DNA from: Cognatitamlana onchidii
Lineage (GTDB): Bacteria; Bacteroidota; Bacteroidia; Flavobacteriales; Flavobacteriaceae
Direction of reading: 5' to 3'
Length of the DNA: 64,000 nt
Assembly: GCF_004804355.1 (NCBI RefSeq)
Contig: NZ_SRWZ01000001.1
Span: 186,001-250,000, forward strand
The first letter of the stretch is position 1, and each line of letters starts with the position of its first letter. A model generated the notes under the pieces. It had not been told where the DNA came from, ran no database searches, and was given only the letters and a program-made list of their open reading frames with translations. The translations under genes and the position numbers were made by a program. Positions 34,546-43,061 of the stretch are shown piece by piece.

Positions 34546-35253
34546 ATGAAGCATATTATTATTGCCAGCACTTCTACCATTCATGGAAGTACTTATTTAG
34601 AGTATATACTTGAAGATTTACAGGTTTTTTTTAAAGATGTTGAAAGTATTTTATTTATTCCTTATGCCAGACCCAGTGGCATCTCTCACGACGATTATAC
34701 CATAAAAGCAAAAAGTGCCTTTGAAAAAATTGGAATAGCTGTTCGTGGCATCCACGAATATGACCAACCGAAAGATGCCATAGAAAAAGCTGAAGCTATT
34801 TTTGTAGGAGGCGGCAATACTTTTGTACTTACCAATCAATTGTATAAAAACGATTTAATTTCTACTTTAAAAAGAACCATCAATAGAGGTACGCCTTACC
34901 TTGGAACTAGTGCAGGAAGTAATATTTGTGGGCTTTCAATTAAAACTACCAACGACATGCCCATAGTTTATCCTCCTAGTTTTAATGCATTGGGCTTGGT
35001 GTCTTTTAATATTAATCCACATTATCTTGATCCTGATGCCTCTAGTACGCATATGGGAGAAACCAGAGAAACGCGAATTCAGGAGTTTCACCATTACAAT
35101 ACACAGCCAGTTATTGGCCTTAGAGAAGGAAGTTGGTTAGAAGTTAAAGAAAACTCTATCTTACTAAAAGGAGCGCTTACAGCAAGAGTGTTTGAGTACA
35201 ACAAACCTCCTTATGAAATAGCTCCTAATTCTGAATTAAGAGATTTAAAATAA
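34546..35253 (+). CDS. pepE: Dipeptidase E, alpha-aspartyl dipeptidase (peptidase S51)
   Basis: Cytoplasmic serine peptidase that hydrolyses Asp-Xaa dipeptides. It has 235 residues against 229 in E. coli. The glycine turn FVGGGNTF (87-94) and nucleophile elbow GTSAGSNI with S122 match PepE (S120 in E. coli). A histidine in INPHYLDP and a glutamate in the GLREGSWLEV region complete the usual surroundings. Cyanophycinase is the nearest alternative family but is longer. Single gene ending at a strong bidirectional terminator. Confidence 0.93.
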   Translation: MKHIIIASTSTIHGSTYLEYILEDLQVFFKDVESILFIPYARPSGISHDDYTIKAKSAFEKIGIAVRGIHEYDQPKDAIEKAEAIFVGGGNTFVLTNQLYKNDLISTLKRTINRGTPYLGTSAGSNICGLSIKTTNDMPIVYPPSFNALGLVSFNINPHYLDPDASSTHMGETRETRIQEFHHYNTQPVIGLREGSWLEVKENSILLKGALTARVFEYNKPPYEIAPNSELRDLK

Positions 35254-35283
35254 AAAAGCTTCATCGTTATGATGAAGCTTTTT
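35253..35283. terminator. Bidirectional terminator between pepE and tRNA-Gly
   Basis: A perfect 13-base inverted repeat (AAAAAGCTTCATC at 35253-35265 and its complement at 35271-35283) with a 5-base loop, beginning at the end of the pepE stop codon. A- and T-runs on both sides let it stop pepE and the minus-strand tRNA transcript. Confidence 0.88.
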
Positions 35284-35284
35284 G

Positions 35285-35357
35285 AGCGGGAGACCGGGTT
35301 CGAACCGGCGACATTCAGCTTGGAAGGCTGACGCTCTACCAACTGAGCTACTCCCGC
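35285..35357 (-). tRNA. tRNA-Gly, anticodon UCC
   Basis: The 73-base gene reads GCGGGAGTAGCTCAGTTGG at its 5-prime end on the minus strand. The acceptor stem GCGGGAG pairs with CTCCCGC. The anticodon stem is TCAGC/GCTGA with loop CTTCCAA, giving anticodon TCC, which decodes GGA. The T arm is GCCGG TTCGAAC CCGGT, with a slight stem irregularity. The 3-prime CCA is not encoded. The discriminator base is U. Confidence 0.97.
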
Positions 35358-35370
35358 AATAATTCGGATG

Positions 35371-35402
35371 CAAATATATATAAACCCCGTTATCTTTCCC
35401 AA
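35371..35402 (-). promoter_or_regulatory. Promoter of tRNA-Gly
   Basis: On the minus strand TTG (35402-35400) is followed after 21 bases by TATATTTG (35378-35371), ending 13 bases before the mature tRNA. Box sequence and spacing fit the Bacteroidota pattern well. Confidence 0.58.
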
Positions 35403-35409
35403 GAAAAAA

Positions 35410-35835
35410 TTACAACTTTTTTAAAAAATGAAATCCTAATATCTTGAAACCCTCATTAAAATAAAACTTATGTGACGAAGCATTTGTAACATAGGTATTT
35501 AGCTCCATAGCCTCACAACCTTTGGTTCTAACATGATTATAAATCCAATTAAAAAAATCTTTACCTATACCCTTTCCTCGATAAGCTTTCTCGATAAAAA
35601 CATGATCTGGCTCAACACTTTTGCCAGAATAATGCCTTGTACAGTACCAAAGCCCACAAACCCCCACTAGGGAACCTGAATCGTAAATACCCATACACTC
35701 ATAATTCTGGGTAAACATTTCCTCAAATCTGGCTCTTAAAACTGTGACAGAAACCTCATTATTATTAAGTTTTTGCACCAACGGAATAACATCGCCTATT
35801 CTATTAGCTTCCACTCTACTAAAAGTAATATTCAT
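35410..35835 (-). CDS. GNAT family N-acetyltransferase
   Basis: 141-residue acetyltransferase domain. Acceptor-side strands come first (MGIYDSGSLVGVCGLWY), followed by the acetyl-CoA loop VFIEKAYRGKGIGKDFFNW at about 88-106 (YRGKGIG matches Q/RxxGxG/A) and the closing strand FYFNEGFKILGFHF. It is one of three GNAT genes in the window and is divergent from the start-less one at 35916, but the two are not close relatives by eye. The substrate is unknown. Confidence 0.88.
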   Translation of the reverse strand: MNITFSRVEANRIGDVIPLVQKLNNNEVSVTVLRARFEEMFTQNYECMGIYDSGSLVGVCGLWYCTRHYSGKSVEPDHVFIEKAYRGKGIGKDFFNWIYNHVRTKGCEAMELNTYVTNASSHKFYFNEGFKILGFHFLKKL

Positions 35836-35915
35836 ACTAAAATTATAACATCCTGTTAATTATGGCTAAAATTTTCTAAGTTTGAGATAATAACAATAAT
35901 AATAAATAACACTGA

Positions 35916-36374
35916 ATCATCAATACCTCTAACTATCATATAAAACTAATCAATTCTGAAGAGACTTATAAGGTTAGACACCCTGTTTTAAGAACCAATA
36001 AACCAATTAAGACCTGTGTCTTTAATGGAGATAACCTCCCATCTACCTTACATATAGGTCTTTACAGTAATAACAATATAATTGGTGTGGTCTCTTTTTT
36101 TAAAAATACGCACAAAACCATATTTGGTCCCAATCAATATCAATTAAGGGGTATGGCTGTTTTGGAGGAATTTCAGGGTAGAGGCTTAGGGACTAAATTA
36201 CTCAAGTTTGGCGAAAATATTTTAAAAGAAAAAAACATAGACATAGTTTGGTGCAATGCTAGAGAGATAGCCGTTCCATTCTATAATAAAAACAACTACA
36301 AGACTACTGGAGAACCTTTTACAATACAGAGTATTGGTATTCATTATGTTATGTGTAAACCACTAGGAACTTAA
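35916..36374 (+). CDS. GNAT family N-acetyltransferase without a canonical start codon
   Basis: A GNAT domain is readable in one open frame from just after a TGA at 35913. The N-terminal part reads KLINSEETYKVRHPVLR and CVFNGDNLPSTLHIG, typical of full-length members. The CoA loop is EEFQGRGLGTKLL and the end is PFYNKNNYKTTG. No ATG, GTG or TTG occurs in frame until the GTG at 36087, which would remove a third of the domain. Initiation would need ATC (35916 or 35919) or ATA (35940), giving about 144-152 residues, the normal size. The gene may use a rare start, or it may have lost its ATG and be decaying. The downstream frame is intact. Confidence 0.7.
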   Translation: MINTSNYHIKLINSEETYKVRHPVLRTNKPIKTCVFNGDNLPSTLHIGLYSNNNIIGVVSFFKNTHKTIFGPNQYQLRGMAVLEEFQGRGLGTKLLKFGENILKEKNIDIVWCNAREIAVPFYNKNNYKTTGEPFTIQSIGIHYVMCKPLGT

Positions 36375-36465
36375 TGTTTGCAGTTTTTTGTGACTTAATA
36401 TCAAAATAGGGTCTAAATATTATCGCCAAAAAATTTTGTAATTTTAGTTACTAATCAGTTTTAAA

Positions 36466-37233
36466 ATGAGAGGAAGAAATCTAAAAGTACGTTTGTTAAT
36501 AGGTGCTGCTATTGCATTATTTTTTGTTTTTAAAAAATGTAGTCAGCAAGAAGTAAATCCTTATACTGGGAGAACTCAAACTATTTCAATGACGCCCGAT
36601 AAAGAAATTGCCATTGGCTTACAAAGTGCACCTCAAATGGCACAACAGCATGGCGGACTTCATCCTAACAACCAATATCAGGCACTGGTTGATAACGTAG
36701 GCAGTAAATTAGTTACTAATAGCATAGCAAAAGAAACTCCATATCAATATGAATTTCATCTATTAAGAGATCCCAAAACCATTAATGCCTTTGCACTTCC
36801 TGGAGGTCAAATATTCATTACATACGCTTTATTTTCAAAATTAGAAAATGAAGATCAACTAGCTGGTGTTTTAGGACATGAAATAGGACATGTACTAGGA
36901 AGACACAGTGCCGAAAGAATTGCTGAAAGCGAATATTGGCAAGGTCTTGCAACAGCAGGTTCTGTTGGTGCCGATATGGGTGGCGTTGTTGCAGGAATCG
37001 GGCAAAATACCCTTTTAACTAACGGAAGAGATGACGAACTTGAAAGTGATGACCTAGGTGTGAGGTTCATGATAAAAGCGGGTTATAACCCAGAAGAAAT
37101 GATTGGTGTAATGGAAATATTAAAATCTGCTGCTGGCCCCAATAGAGTACCGGAATTTCAAAGCACCCACCCCGATCCAGATAACCGAATTGAGAAAATT
37201 CAAGAGTCCATAGAAAAGTATAAAAACATGTAA
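36466..37233 (+). CDS. M48 family zinc metallopeptidase
   Basis: 255-residue membrane-tethered or exported protease. An N-terminal hydrophobic helix (about 8-23, LLIGAAIALFFVF) precedes the peptidase domain. The zinc site is HEIGH (H138, E139, H142) in VLGHEIGHVLGRH, with the third ligand in ELESDD (about E193). ALPGGQIFITYAL is the typical strand before it. The C-terminal THPDPDNRIEKI motif is shared with BepA/LoiP-type periplasmic peptidases that handle outer-membrane proteins. Monocistronic with a terminator. Confidence 0.92.
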   Translation: MRGRNLKVRLLIGAAIALFFVFKKCSQQEVNPYTGRTQTISMTPDKEIAIGLQSAPQMAQQHGGLHPNNQYQALVDNVGSKLVTNSIAKETPYQYEFHLLRDPKTINAFALPGGQIFITYALFSKLENEDQLAGVLGHEIGHVLGRHSAERIAESEYWQGLATAGSVGADMGGVVAGIGQNTLLTNGRDDELESDDLGVRFMIKAGYNPEEMIGVMEILKSAAGPNRVPEFQSTHPDPDNRIEKIQESIEKYKNM

Positions 37234-37236
37234 AAT

Positions 37237-37263
37237 AAAAGCCTTGATAATCAAGGCTTTTTG
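37237..37263 (+). terminator. Intrinsic terminator after the M48 peptidase gene
   Basis: A perfect 11-base stem (AAAAGCCTTGA, 37237-37247 and 37251-37261) with a 3-base loop and a T-run. Confidence 0.83.
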
Positions 37264-37304
37264 TACTGAGTGACTAACTCAAAATAATTATACTATTTCA
37301 ATAA

Positions 37305-37703
37305 TTACTTTTTCTTTTTCTTTGCTGTAGCTTGCTCTATAATAGCCAAAGCATCTTTTGCTCCATGCAATTCAGCATAATCTGCAGCCGTCATTTTTTT
37401 ATCAGATCTGGCTTTTAAATTGGCACCTTCAGCAATAAGTAAATTTAAAATCTCAACCCGATTAAACTTTGCGGCGTACATCGCTGGAGTCATTCCATTA
37501 GACTTCGCATTTACATCTGCTCCTCGATCGATAAGTTTTTTTACGGTCTCGAAATCACCTTTGGCTATAGATACGCAAAAAGAATTCACTTTAAAAAAAG
37601 CTTCAACGTCATAATTCTTAACTACTGGGTGGTCTGTTTCTGCATTAACGGTCAAAATAGAAAAGCATAATGCAACGGCGGAAATAATGATTGTTTTTTT
37701 CAT
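37305..37703 (-). CDS. Exported ankyrin-repeat protein
   Basis: 132 residues with a signal peptide (about 1-21, ending VNAETD). About three ankyrin repeats follow: an incomplete first one (FCVSIAKGDFETVKKLIDRGADVNAKS), a second (GMTPAMYAAKFNRVEILNLLIAEGANLKARS), and a third (KMTAADYAELHGAKDALAIIEQA). The tail is lysine-rich (TAKKKKK). Such small periplasmic ankyrin proteins probably bind another protein; in some bacteria they accompany catalases, but no such gene is adjacent here. Single gene. Confidence 0.88.
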   Translation of the reverse strand: MKKTIIISAVALCFSILTVNAETDHPVVKNYDVEAFFKVNSFCVSIAKGDFETVKKLIDRGADVNAKSNGMTPAMYAAKFNRVEILNLLIAEGANLKARSDKKMTAADYAELHGAKDALAIIEQATAKKKKK

Positions 37704-37925
37704 GATGAAAGAATTTAAGTTTGATTAATGATTTTTACGTTTTTTGATATATTAAAGAGACGATTTTATTTTTAAACTGTTACACCAAAATTTATAAATA
37801 ACTTATTTTTAACGTTTGATTCACAATTTTTTAACGAAAACGTTTTCTTTAAAAAAAACATGAAAACTCCTTAAAAAACAAGGTTTTTACTGACCTTTAT
37901 CAGGCTCTTTTCTGGTTAACTTATG

Positions 37926-37933
37926 TATCTTTG
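37926..37933 (+). promoter_or_regulatory. Putative -7 promoter box of gpmI
   Basis: TATCTTTG is an exact TAnnTTTG match ending 24 bases before the gpmI ATG. Confidence 0.48.
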
Positions 37934-37957
37934 CGTAGTTTTAAATTTTAACAAAAA

Positions 37958-39475
37958 ATGAATAAAAAAGTTATTTTAATGATACTTGACGGGTGGGGAA
38001 ATTCGCCCGATCCTAAAGTTTCTGCTATTGATCACGCCAAAACACCATTTATAGATTCACTTTATAAAAAATATCCATACGCCACCTTACGTACAGATGG
38101 CTTACATGTTGGACTACCTGAGGGTCAAATGGGAAATAGTGAAGTAGGACATATGAATTTAGGAGCTGGACGTATTGTTTATCAAGATCTAGTAAAAGTT
38201 AATTTAGCTGTTGAAAATAAAACACTTAATAATGAGAAAGTATTAGTGGATGCCTTTGAATATGCTAAAAACAATAACAAAGATGTTCATTTTTTAGGTT
38301 TACTAAGTAATGGCGGTGTACATTCTCATATTAACCACTTAAAAGGGTTAATTGATGCTGCCAATGGGTATGGACTAAAAAACACCTATGTGCATGGTTT
38401 TACAGATGGACGCGATGTAGATCCTAAATCGGGTGCTGGCTTTATTAAGGATTTAGAGTCTCATATTGAAAATACCAATACGGAAATAGCATCTATCTCT
38501 GGCAGGTACTATGCTATGGATAGAGACAAACGCTGGGAACGTATAAAACTTGTTTATGATGCCTTAGTAAATGGCGTCGGCGTAAAAGCCAAGCACGTTG
38601 TTGAAAAAATTGAAGCCAATTATGCCGAAGATATTACAGATGAATTTATCAAACCAATTATAGCTGTAGATGACACCAACGAACCAAAAACTAGAATAAA
38701 AAATGGAGATGTTATCATTTTTTTCAATTTTAGAACGGATCGCGGACGAGAGCTTACCGAAGCCTTATCTCAGGTAGATTTTCCAGAATTTGGTATGCAA
38801 AAACTAGACCTTCATTACGTAACACTTACAAATTATAACGATACTTATAAAAATGTAAATGTTATTTTCAACAAGGAAAACCTAACCGAAACTTTAGGTG
38901 AAGTTCTTGCGAAGCACAACAAAAAACAAATTAGAATTGCAGAAACAGAAAAGTACCCTCACGTAACGTTCTTTTTCTCTGGGGGAAGAGAGGCCGAATT
39001 TGAAGGAGAAAAGCGTCTATTGCGAAACTCACCAAAAGTTGCAACCTATGATTTAAAGCCAGAAATGAGTGCCTACGAACTCCGTGATGCTTTAATCCCT
39101 GAATTACAAGAAGGTGAGGTTGATTTTGTTTGTCTAAATTTTGCAAATGGAGATATGGTTGGCCACACCGGCGTTATGGAAGCCGCCATCAAAGCCTGCG
39201 AGGCTGTTGATGCATGTGTAAAAGATGTTGTTGAAACGGCTTTAGACAATGGCTATACCACCCTGTTAATTGCAGATCATGGAAATTGCGAAACTATGAT
39301 TAACCCAGATGGTACACCAAACACGGCGCATACAACCAACCCAGTTCCAGTTATTTTAATTGACAACGAATTAAAAGAGATTAAAGATGGTATTTTAGGA
39401 GATATGGCACCGACCATCTTGAAACTTATGGACGTACCTCAACCAGAAGCCATGACAAGACATGCTCTTATTTAG
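37958..39475 (+). CDS. gpmI: 2,3-bisphosphoglycerate-independent phosphoglycerate mutase
   Basis: Interconverts 3- and 2-phosphoglycerate in glycolysis and gluconeogenesis. It has 505 residues, the standard length. The alkaline-phosphatase-like metal site starts with D11 (MILDGWGNSP). The phospho-acceptor S61 lies in MGNSEVGHMNLGAGR. The transferase domain carries VHGFTDGRDVDP and RYYAMDRDKRW. The C-terminal metal residues are in NFANGDMVGHTG and IADHGNCETM. Manganese dependence is expected from the family. Monocistronic, ending at a hairpin. Confidence 0.98.
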   Translation: MNKKVILMILDGWGNSPDPKVSAIDHAKTPFIDSLYKKYPYATLRTDGLHVGLPEGQMGNSEVGHMNLGAGRIVYQDLVKVNLAVENKTLNNEKVLVDAFEYAKNNNKDVHFLGLLSNGGVHSHINHLKGLIDAANGYGLKNTYVHGFTDGRDVDPKSGAGFIKDLESHIENTNTEIASISGRYYAMDRDKRWERIKLVYDALVNGVGVKAKHVVEKIEANYAEDITDEFIKPIIAVDDTNEPKTRIKNGDVIIFFNFRTDRGRELTEALSQVDFPEFGMQKLDLHYVTLTNYNDTYKNVNVIFNKENLTETLGEVLAKHNKKQIRIAETEKYPHVTFFFSGGREAEFEGEKRLLRNSPKVATYDLKPEMSAYELRDALIPELQEGEVDFVCLNFANGDMVGHTGVMEAAIKACEAVDACVKDVVETALDNGYTTLLIADHGNCETMINPDGTPNTAHTTNPVPVILIDNELKEIKDGILGDMAPTILKLMDVPQPEAMTRHALI

Positions 39476-39501
39476 AACCGAATAAGTTTATTAATTATTT
39501 A

Positions 39502-39536
39502 AAACCCTGCTAATTAAAACAAGTAGGGTTTGTTTT
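39502..39536 (+). terminator. Probable terminator after gpmI
   Basis: AAACCCTGCT (39502-39511) pairs with AGTAGGGTTT (39522-39531) with one mismatch and a 10-base loop. A T-rich stretch follows. Confidence 0.68.
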
Positions 39537-39575
39537 TATATCTAGTCATTAACAATCATTGCTCAAAATTTATTG

Positions 39576-39583
39576 TATTTTTG
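39576..39583 (+). promoter_or_regulatory. Putative -7 promoter box of the HAD phosphatase gene
   Basis: TATTTTTG matches TAnnTTTG, ending 27 bases before the ATG. A TTG at 39559-39561 is closer than the usual -33 spacing. Confidence 0.4.
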
Positions 39584-39610
39584 CAATAAACCCGATTCTT
39601 TTACTTTAAT

Positions 39611-40018
39611 ATGAACTTTAGCCTAGATACCCTTATAATAGCTGTTGATTTTGATGGTACCATCGTAGAAGATGCTTATCCTAAAATTGGAAAACCGCAA
39701 ATTTTCGCTTTTGAAACCTTAAAAATGCTTCAAGAAGAAGGGCATAGATTAATTCTTTGGACTTATAGATCTGGCGATAAATTAAATGAGGCCGTTCAGT
39801 TCTGTAAAGATAATGGCATTCATTTTTATGCTGTAAACCAGAGCTTTCCGGAAGAAGAATATGATTTTTCGATAAGCAGAAAAATTCATGCCGATTTGTT
39901 TATTGATGATCGAAATATTGGTGGATTCCCGGGTTGGGGTGAAGTATACCAGAAACTAACGAATACCCCCCCTCCTATTCCTCAAAAAAAGAAAGGCTTC
40001 TTTGGACTATTTAAGTAA
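39611..40018 (+). CDS. BT0820-type HAD family hydrolase
   Basis: 135-residue small HAD phosphatase. The nucleophile motif is AVDFDGTIVED with D13 and D15. Motif II is in ILWTYRSGDK. The acidic metal-binding motif is LFIDDRNIGG near 98-107. The length and the WTYRS plus DDRN pattern match the capless HAD group first described from Bacteroides (BT0820). The substrate, probably a small phosphorylated metabolite, is unknown. The C-terminal tail PPPIPQKKKGFFGLFK is positively charged and aromatic and might touch the membrane. Confidence 0.88.
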   Translation: MNFSLDTLIIAVDFDGTIVEDAYPKIGKPQIFAFETLKMLQEEGHRLILWTYRSGDKLNEAVQFCKDNGIHFYAVNQSFPEEEYDFSISRKIHADLFIDDRNIGGFPGWGEVYQKLTNTPPPIPQKKKGFFGLFK

Positions 40019-40062
40019 TTTACGTTTTCTTATAGCAGCTTAAAACAGTTTGACTTTTTAAG

Positions 40063-40070
40063 TATCTTTG
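40063..40070 (+). promoter_or_regulatory. Putative -7 promoter box of the map operon
   Basis: TATCTTTG, an exact TAnnTTTG match, ends 20 bases before the map ATG. A TTTG at 40049-40052 is only 10 bases upstream and does not fit the -33 spacing. Confidence 0.48.
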
Positions 40071-40090
40071 CACTCATATATTTTGCGACT

Positions 40091-40909
40091 ATGATCATTG
40101 TTAAAACAAGAGAAGAAATTGAATTAATGCGTGCAAGCGCTTTAATTGTTTCTAAAACATTAGGCGAACTAGCTAAAGAGATTAAACCAGGTGTTACCAC
40201 CTTACAATTGGACAAAATTGCAGAAACGTGCATTCGGGATCATGGCGCTGTTCCAGGTTTTTTAGGGTTATACGATTTTCCAAACACCTTATGTATGAGC
40301 CCAAATTCGCAAGTGGTACATGGTATTCCCAATGGAGACCCTCTAAAAGAAGGTGATATAATCTCTATAGATTGTGGCGCTTTAAAAGATGGTTTTTATG
40401 GTGATCATGCTTACACTTTTCCTGTTGGGGAAATAGATGCCGAAACTAAAAAACTACTTCAAGTAACTAAAGAGTCTCTTTATGTTGGCATTAAAGAATT
40501 TAAGGCTAATAATCGTGTTGGAGATGTTGGATATGCCATTCAAAAGTATTGTGAAGATCATGGTTATGGTGTTGTTCGCGAACTCGTAGGGCATGGTTTA
40601 GGGCGTAAAATGCATGAAGATCCTGAAATGCCTAATTATGGAAGAAGAGGTCGAGGTAAAAAATTTATTGAAGGTATGGTTGTAGCCATTGAACCTATGA
40701 TTAATATGGGAACACATCGTATAAAGCAACATAGAGATGGCTGGACGATAACCACCCTAGACAATAAACCTTCTGCTCATTTTGAGCATGATGTGGCTCT
40801 TATTGATGGTCAACCGGAGTTGCTTTCAACCTTTGCCTATATTTATGAAGCTTTAGGAATTACTTCGGATGAAGAAGATGAATTTCGACAAAAAGCGCTC
40901 GTGCTTTAA
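40091..40909 (+). CDS. map: Type I methionine aminopeptidase
   Basis: Removes the initiator methionine from new proteins in the cytoplasm. 272 residues. The five metal ligands are recognisable: aspartates in SIDCGALKDGFYGDHAYTF, a histidine in LVGHGLGRKMHEDP, and glutamates in VAIEPM and FEHDVAL. The region PSAHFEHDVALI is the usual C-terminal block. It is a slightly long type Ia form and is essential in most bacteria. Its stop overlaps the next ATG by one base, linking it to the methyltransferase gene. Confidence 0.96.
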   Translation: MIIVKTREEIELMRASALIVSKTLGELAKEIKPGVTTLQLDKIAETCIRDHGAVPGFLGLYDFPNTLCMSPNSQVVHGIPNGDPLKEGDIISIDCGALKDGFYGDHAYTFPVGEIDAETKKLLQVTKESLYVGIKEFKANNRVGDVGYAIQKYCEDHGYGVVRELVGHGLGRKMHEDPEMPNYGRRGRGKKFIEGMVVAIEPMINMGTHRIKQHRDGWTITTLDNKPSAHFEHDVALIDGQPELLSTFAYIYEALGITSDEEDEFRQKALVL

Positions 40910-41673
40910 TGAAAAAACTCTTTAAAGTTGTTCTGAACATAGTTCCTAGACCGATATTAATAAGGTTAAGCTATGTTATTCGTCCTGTTTTAGCCTTTGC
41001 TTTAAAAGGTAATAACTTTACCGATCCTATTGATGGTAAATCATTTAGGTCGTTCTTGCCCTATGGTTATGGAAGTCAGCGACAAAATGTTTTGTCACCA
41101 TCAACGCTTTCTTTAGAGAGACATAGGTTACTGTGGTTATACCTTAAAAATGAAACTAGTTTTTTCTCGGATAATTTGAAGGTATTGCATTTTGCTCCTG
41201 AGCAAGCGTTTTACAAACGATTTAGAAATATGGCTAACTTAGAGTATGTTACCACAGATTTAAATTCGCCTTTAGCAGATGTTAAAGCTGACATATGTGA
41301 ACTGCCTTTTAGTGATAACGAATTTGATGTTGTTTTATGCAATCATGTTTTAGAACATATTCCTAACGACAATCAAGCTATGAAAGAGCTTTACCGCGTA
41401 CTAAAACCTGGCGGCATGGGGATATTTCAAATTCCACAGGATTTAAATAGAGACAAAACCTTTGAGGATAATAGCATTACTGATAAAAAAGAACGTGCTC
41501 AAATATTTGGCCAGTATGATCATGTTCGCGTTTATGGTCGGGACTTTTTTGATAAGCTGAGACAAGTTGGTTTTCAAGTTAATGAGGTTGATTACACAAA
41601 AACGCTTTCCTCTTTAGAGGTAAGCTCCTATTGCTTAGCTAAAGGTGAAATTATTCCGGTAGTGTCAAAATAA
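40909..41673 (+). CDS. SAM-dependent methyltransferase, Methyltransf_11 type
   Basis: 254 residues with an amphipathic or hydrophobic beginning (FKVVLNIVPRPILIRLSYVIRPVLAFAL). The SAM domain includes VLHFAPEQAFYKRF as a modified motif I, TTDLNSPLADVKADICELPF, and the strand FDVVLCNHVLEHIPND. Motif I lacks the usual GxGxG glycines. Relatives near map genes in Flavobacteriia are uncharacterised; a cell-envelope or sugar substrate is possible. It is cotranscribed with map, and 6 bases separate it from the DUF423 gene. Confidence 0.87.
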   Translation: MKKLFKVVLNIVPRPILIRLSYVIRPVLAFALKGNNFTDPIDGKSFRSFLPYGYGSQRQNVLSPSTLSLERHRLLWLYLKNETSFFSDNLKVLHFAPEQAFYKRFRNMANLEYVTTDLNSPLADVKADICELPFSDNEFDVVLCNHVLEHIPNDNQAMKELYRVLKPGGMGIFQIPQDLNRDKTFEDNSITDKKERAQIFGQYDHVRVYGRDFFDKLRQVGFQVNEVDYTKTLSSLEVSSYCLAKGEIIPVVSK

Positions 41674-41679
41674 TTATTT

Positions 41680-42048
41680 ATGATTAACCAAGATATTATA
41701 ATCATTACAGGAGCGCTATTTGGCATGCTAGCTGTTATACTTAGTGCTTTTGGCGCACATGGATTAAAAAAAAGACTTTCTTCAGAACAATTAAAGAACT
41801 TTGAAACTGGAGTGAAATATCAAATGTATCATGCCATTGTCTTACTTTTATTGGGTTTTAATGACATTAACTCCTCTGCTTTATATAGCTGCTTTACCTT
41901 TGGAATCCTATTCTTTTCCTTTAGTATTTATGGCTTGGTAATATCTGATACTTTCAGTAAAAAACTACGTTTTCTTGGTCCCATAACACCACTAGGCGGA
42001 CTATTGTTAATTATTGGGTGGCTACTAGTTATTTTTGAAGTTTTATAA
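41680..42048 (+). CDS. DUF423 family membrane protein
   Basis: 122-residue inner-membrane protein with four predicted helices. The family signature is near the start (LAVILSAFGAHGLKKRLSSEQLKNFETGVKYQMYHA). The closing helices contain ITPLGGLLLIIGWLLVI. DUF423 (YgdD-like) proteins are widespread and have no known function. It is the third gene of the map unit and is convergent with apbE, with a 5-base gap. Confidence 0.92.
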   Translation: MINQDIIIITGALFGMLAVILSAFGAHGLKKRLSSEQLKNFETGVKYQMYHAIVLLLLGFNDINSSALYSCFTFGILFFSFSIYGLVISDTFSKKLRFLGPITPLGGLLLIIGWLLVIFEVL

Positions 42049-42053
42049 TACCG

Positions 42054-43049
42054 TTATTCTTTAGGGAAGTTATTCAAAGCCAAAGTTTCTAGCTCGTTAT
42101 TTTCGTTTTCAAATATTAAAAACACCTTTAGCTCTGGGTGTGTTTTTAAAAACGATTTAACCTTATCAATTCCCATAGCCTTAAAGGCAGTGGCATAAGC
42201 ATCAGCCATCATACAAGTTTTTGCAATAACAGATATACTCAATAAGTTAGTTTTACTAGGGTATCCTGTTTTAGTATCAATAATGTGGGCATATCTATTG
42301 CCAGTTTCATCTATTTTAAACTTTCGGTAAGTTCCAGAGGTGGCCATTGCGTTATCTTCTAGAGGTATAGCCATTAAAATAGATTGCTTCCCATCAAAAT
42401 TTGGATTCTCAACCCCTACGGTCCAAGGTAACTGTTTCTCAACATTTATGCCTTTAACCCTAATCTCTCCACCTATTTCAACCAAATAATTTGTAACATT
42501 CTTAGACTCCAAATACTCCCCAATAACATCAACTCCATATCCTTTCGCAATAGCATTAAAATCAATAAAAGCCCCGTGAGGTTTAATTACTTGATTACCT
42601 TTACTAACGACTTTATTCAAACCAACAGAAAGCATCAAGCTATCAATTTTTAAGCTATCAAGGTTTTTAATACCGCCTTGTGGTCCAAAATCCCAAGCAT
42701 TCACAACCGCTCCTATTGTTGGATCAAACACACCATTAGTTTCATTATAAACCTTTCTAGACGCCTCAAGTACCTTAATAAAATGTTTATCAACTTGCAC
42801 AGATTCATTCCTATTCAACTTAGAAATATCAGAGTCTATTTGGTAGGTAGACATCGATTGGTTTACCATATTAAACAAGCTATCAAAAGCTTGTTTGTAA
42901 TCAACTTCCGATGCATAAATAACTGAGTAACTTGTACCAAAAACAGAACCAGTCAACTTGGTATTCTTTGGCTCTTTACTACAAGATAAAACCAGACAGG
43001 TAGTTAGTAAACACAATAAAAGCCTTTTCATGATTGATTTTTTAGACAT
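42054..43049 (-). CDS. apbE: FAD:protein FMN transferase, lipoprotein
   Basis: Attaches FMN through a phosphoester bond to threonines of target proteins, here most likely NqrB and NqrC encoded nearby. 331 residues with a lipoprotein signal (LVLSC, lipidated C23), placing it in the periplasm where flavinylation happens. Signature segments are GSVFGTSYSV, DPTIGAVVNAWDFG, AFIDFNAIAKGYGVD, LVEIGGEIRVKG and ADAYATAFKAMG. An internal ATG six codons in could also serve as start. The location next to the nqr operon supports the role. It lies 12 bases after the gene at 43062. Confidence 0.95.
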   Translation of the reverse strand: MSKKSIMKRLLLCLLTTCLVLSCSKEPKNTKLTGSVFGTSYSVIYASEVDYKQAFDSLFNMVNQSMSTYQIDSDISKLNRNESVQVDKHFIKVLEASRKVYNETNGVFDPTIGAVVNAWDFGPQGGIKNLDSLKIDSLMLSVGLNKVVSKGNQVIKPHGAFIDFNAIAKGYGVDVIGEYLESKNVTNYLVEIGGEIRVKGINVEKQLPWTVGVENPNFDGKQSILMAIPLEDNAMATSGTYRKFKIDETGNRYAHIIDTKTGYPSKTNLLSISVIAKTCMMADAYATAFKAMGIDKVKSFLKTHPELKVFLIFENENNELETLALNNFPKE

Positions 43050-43061
43050 AGAAAGAAAAAG

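Noticed and set aside
35211-35402. Minus-strand 63-codon frame containing VAQLVERQPSKLNVAGSNP
   Set aside because: This is the well-known false protein translated across a tRNA gene; the tRNA-Gly at 35285-35357 explains it.
37840-37925. Possible hairpin AAAACTCCTT/AAGGTTTT upstream of gpmI as a leader regulator
   Set aside because: The stem is short and interrupted, and it precedes the promoter box, so it would not be in the gpmI transcript.
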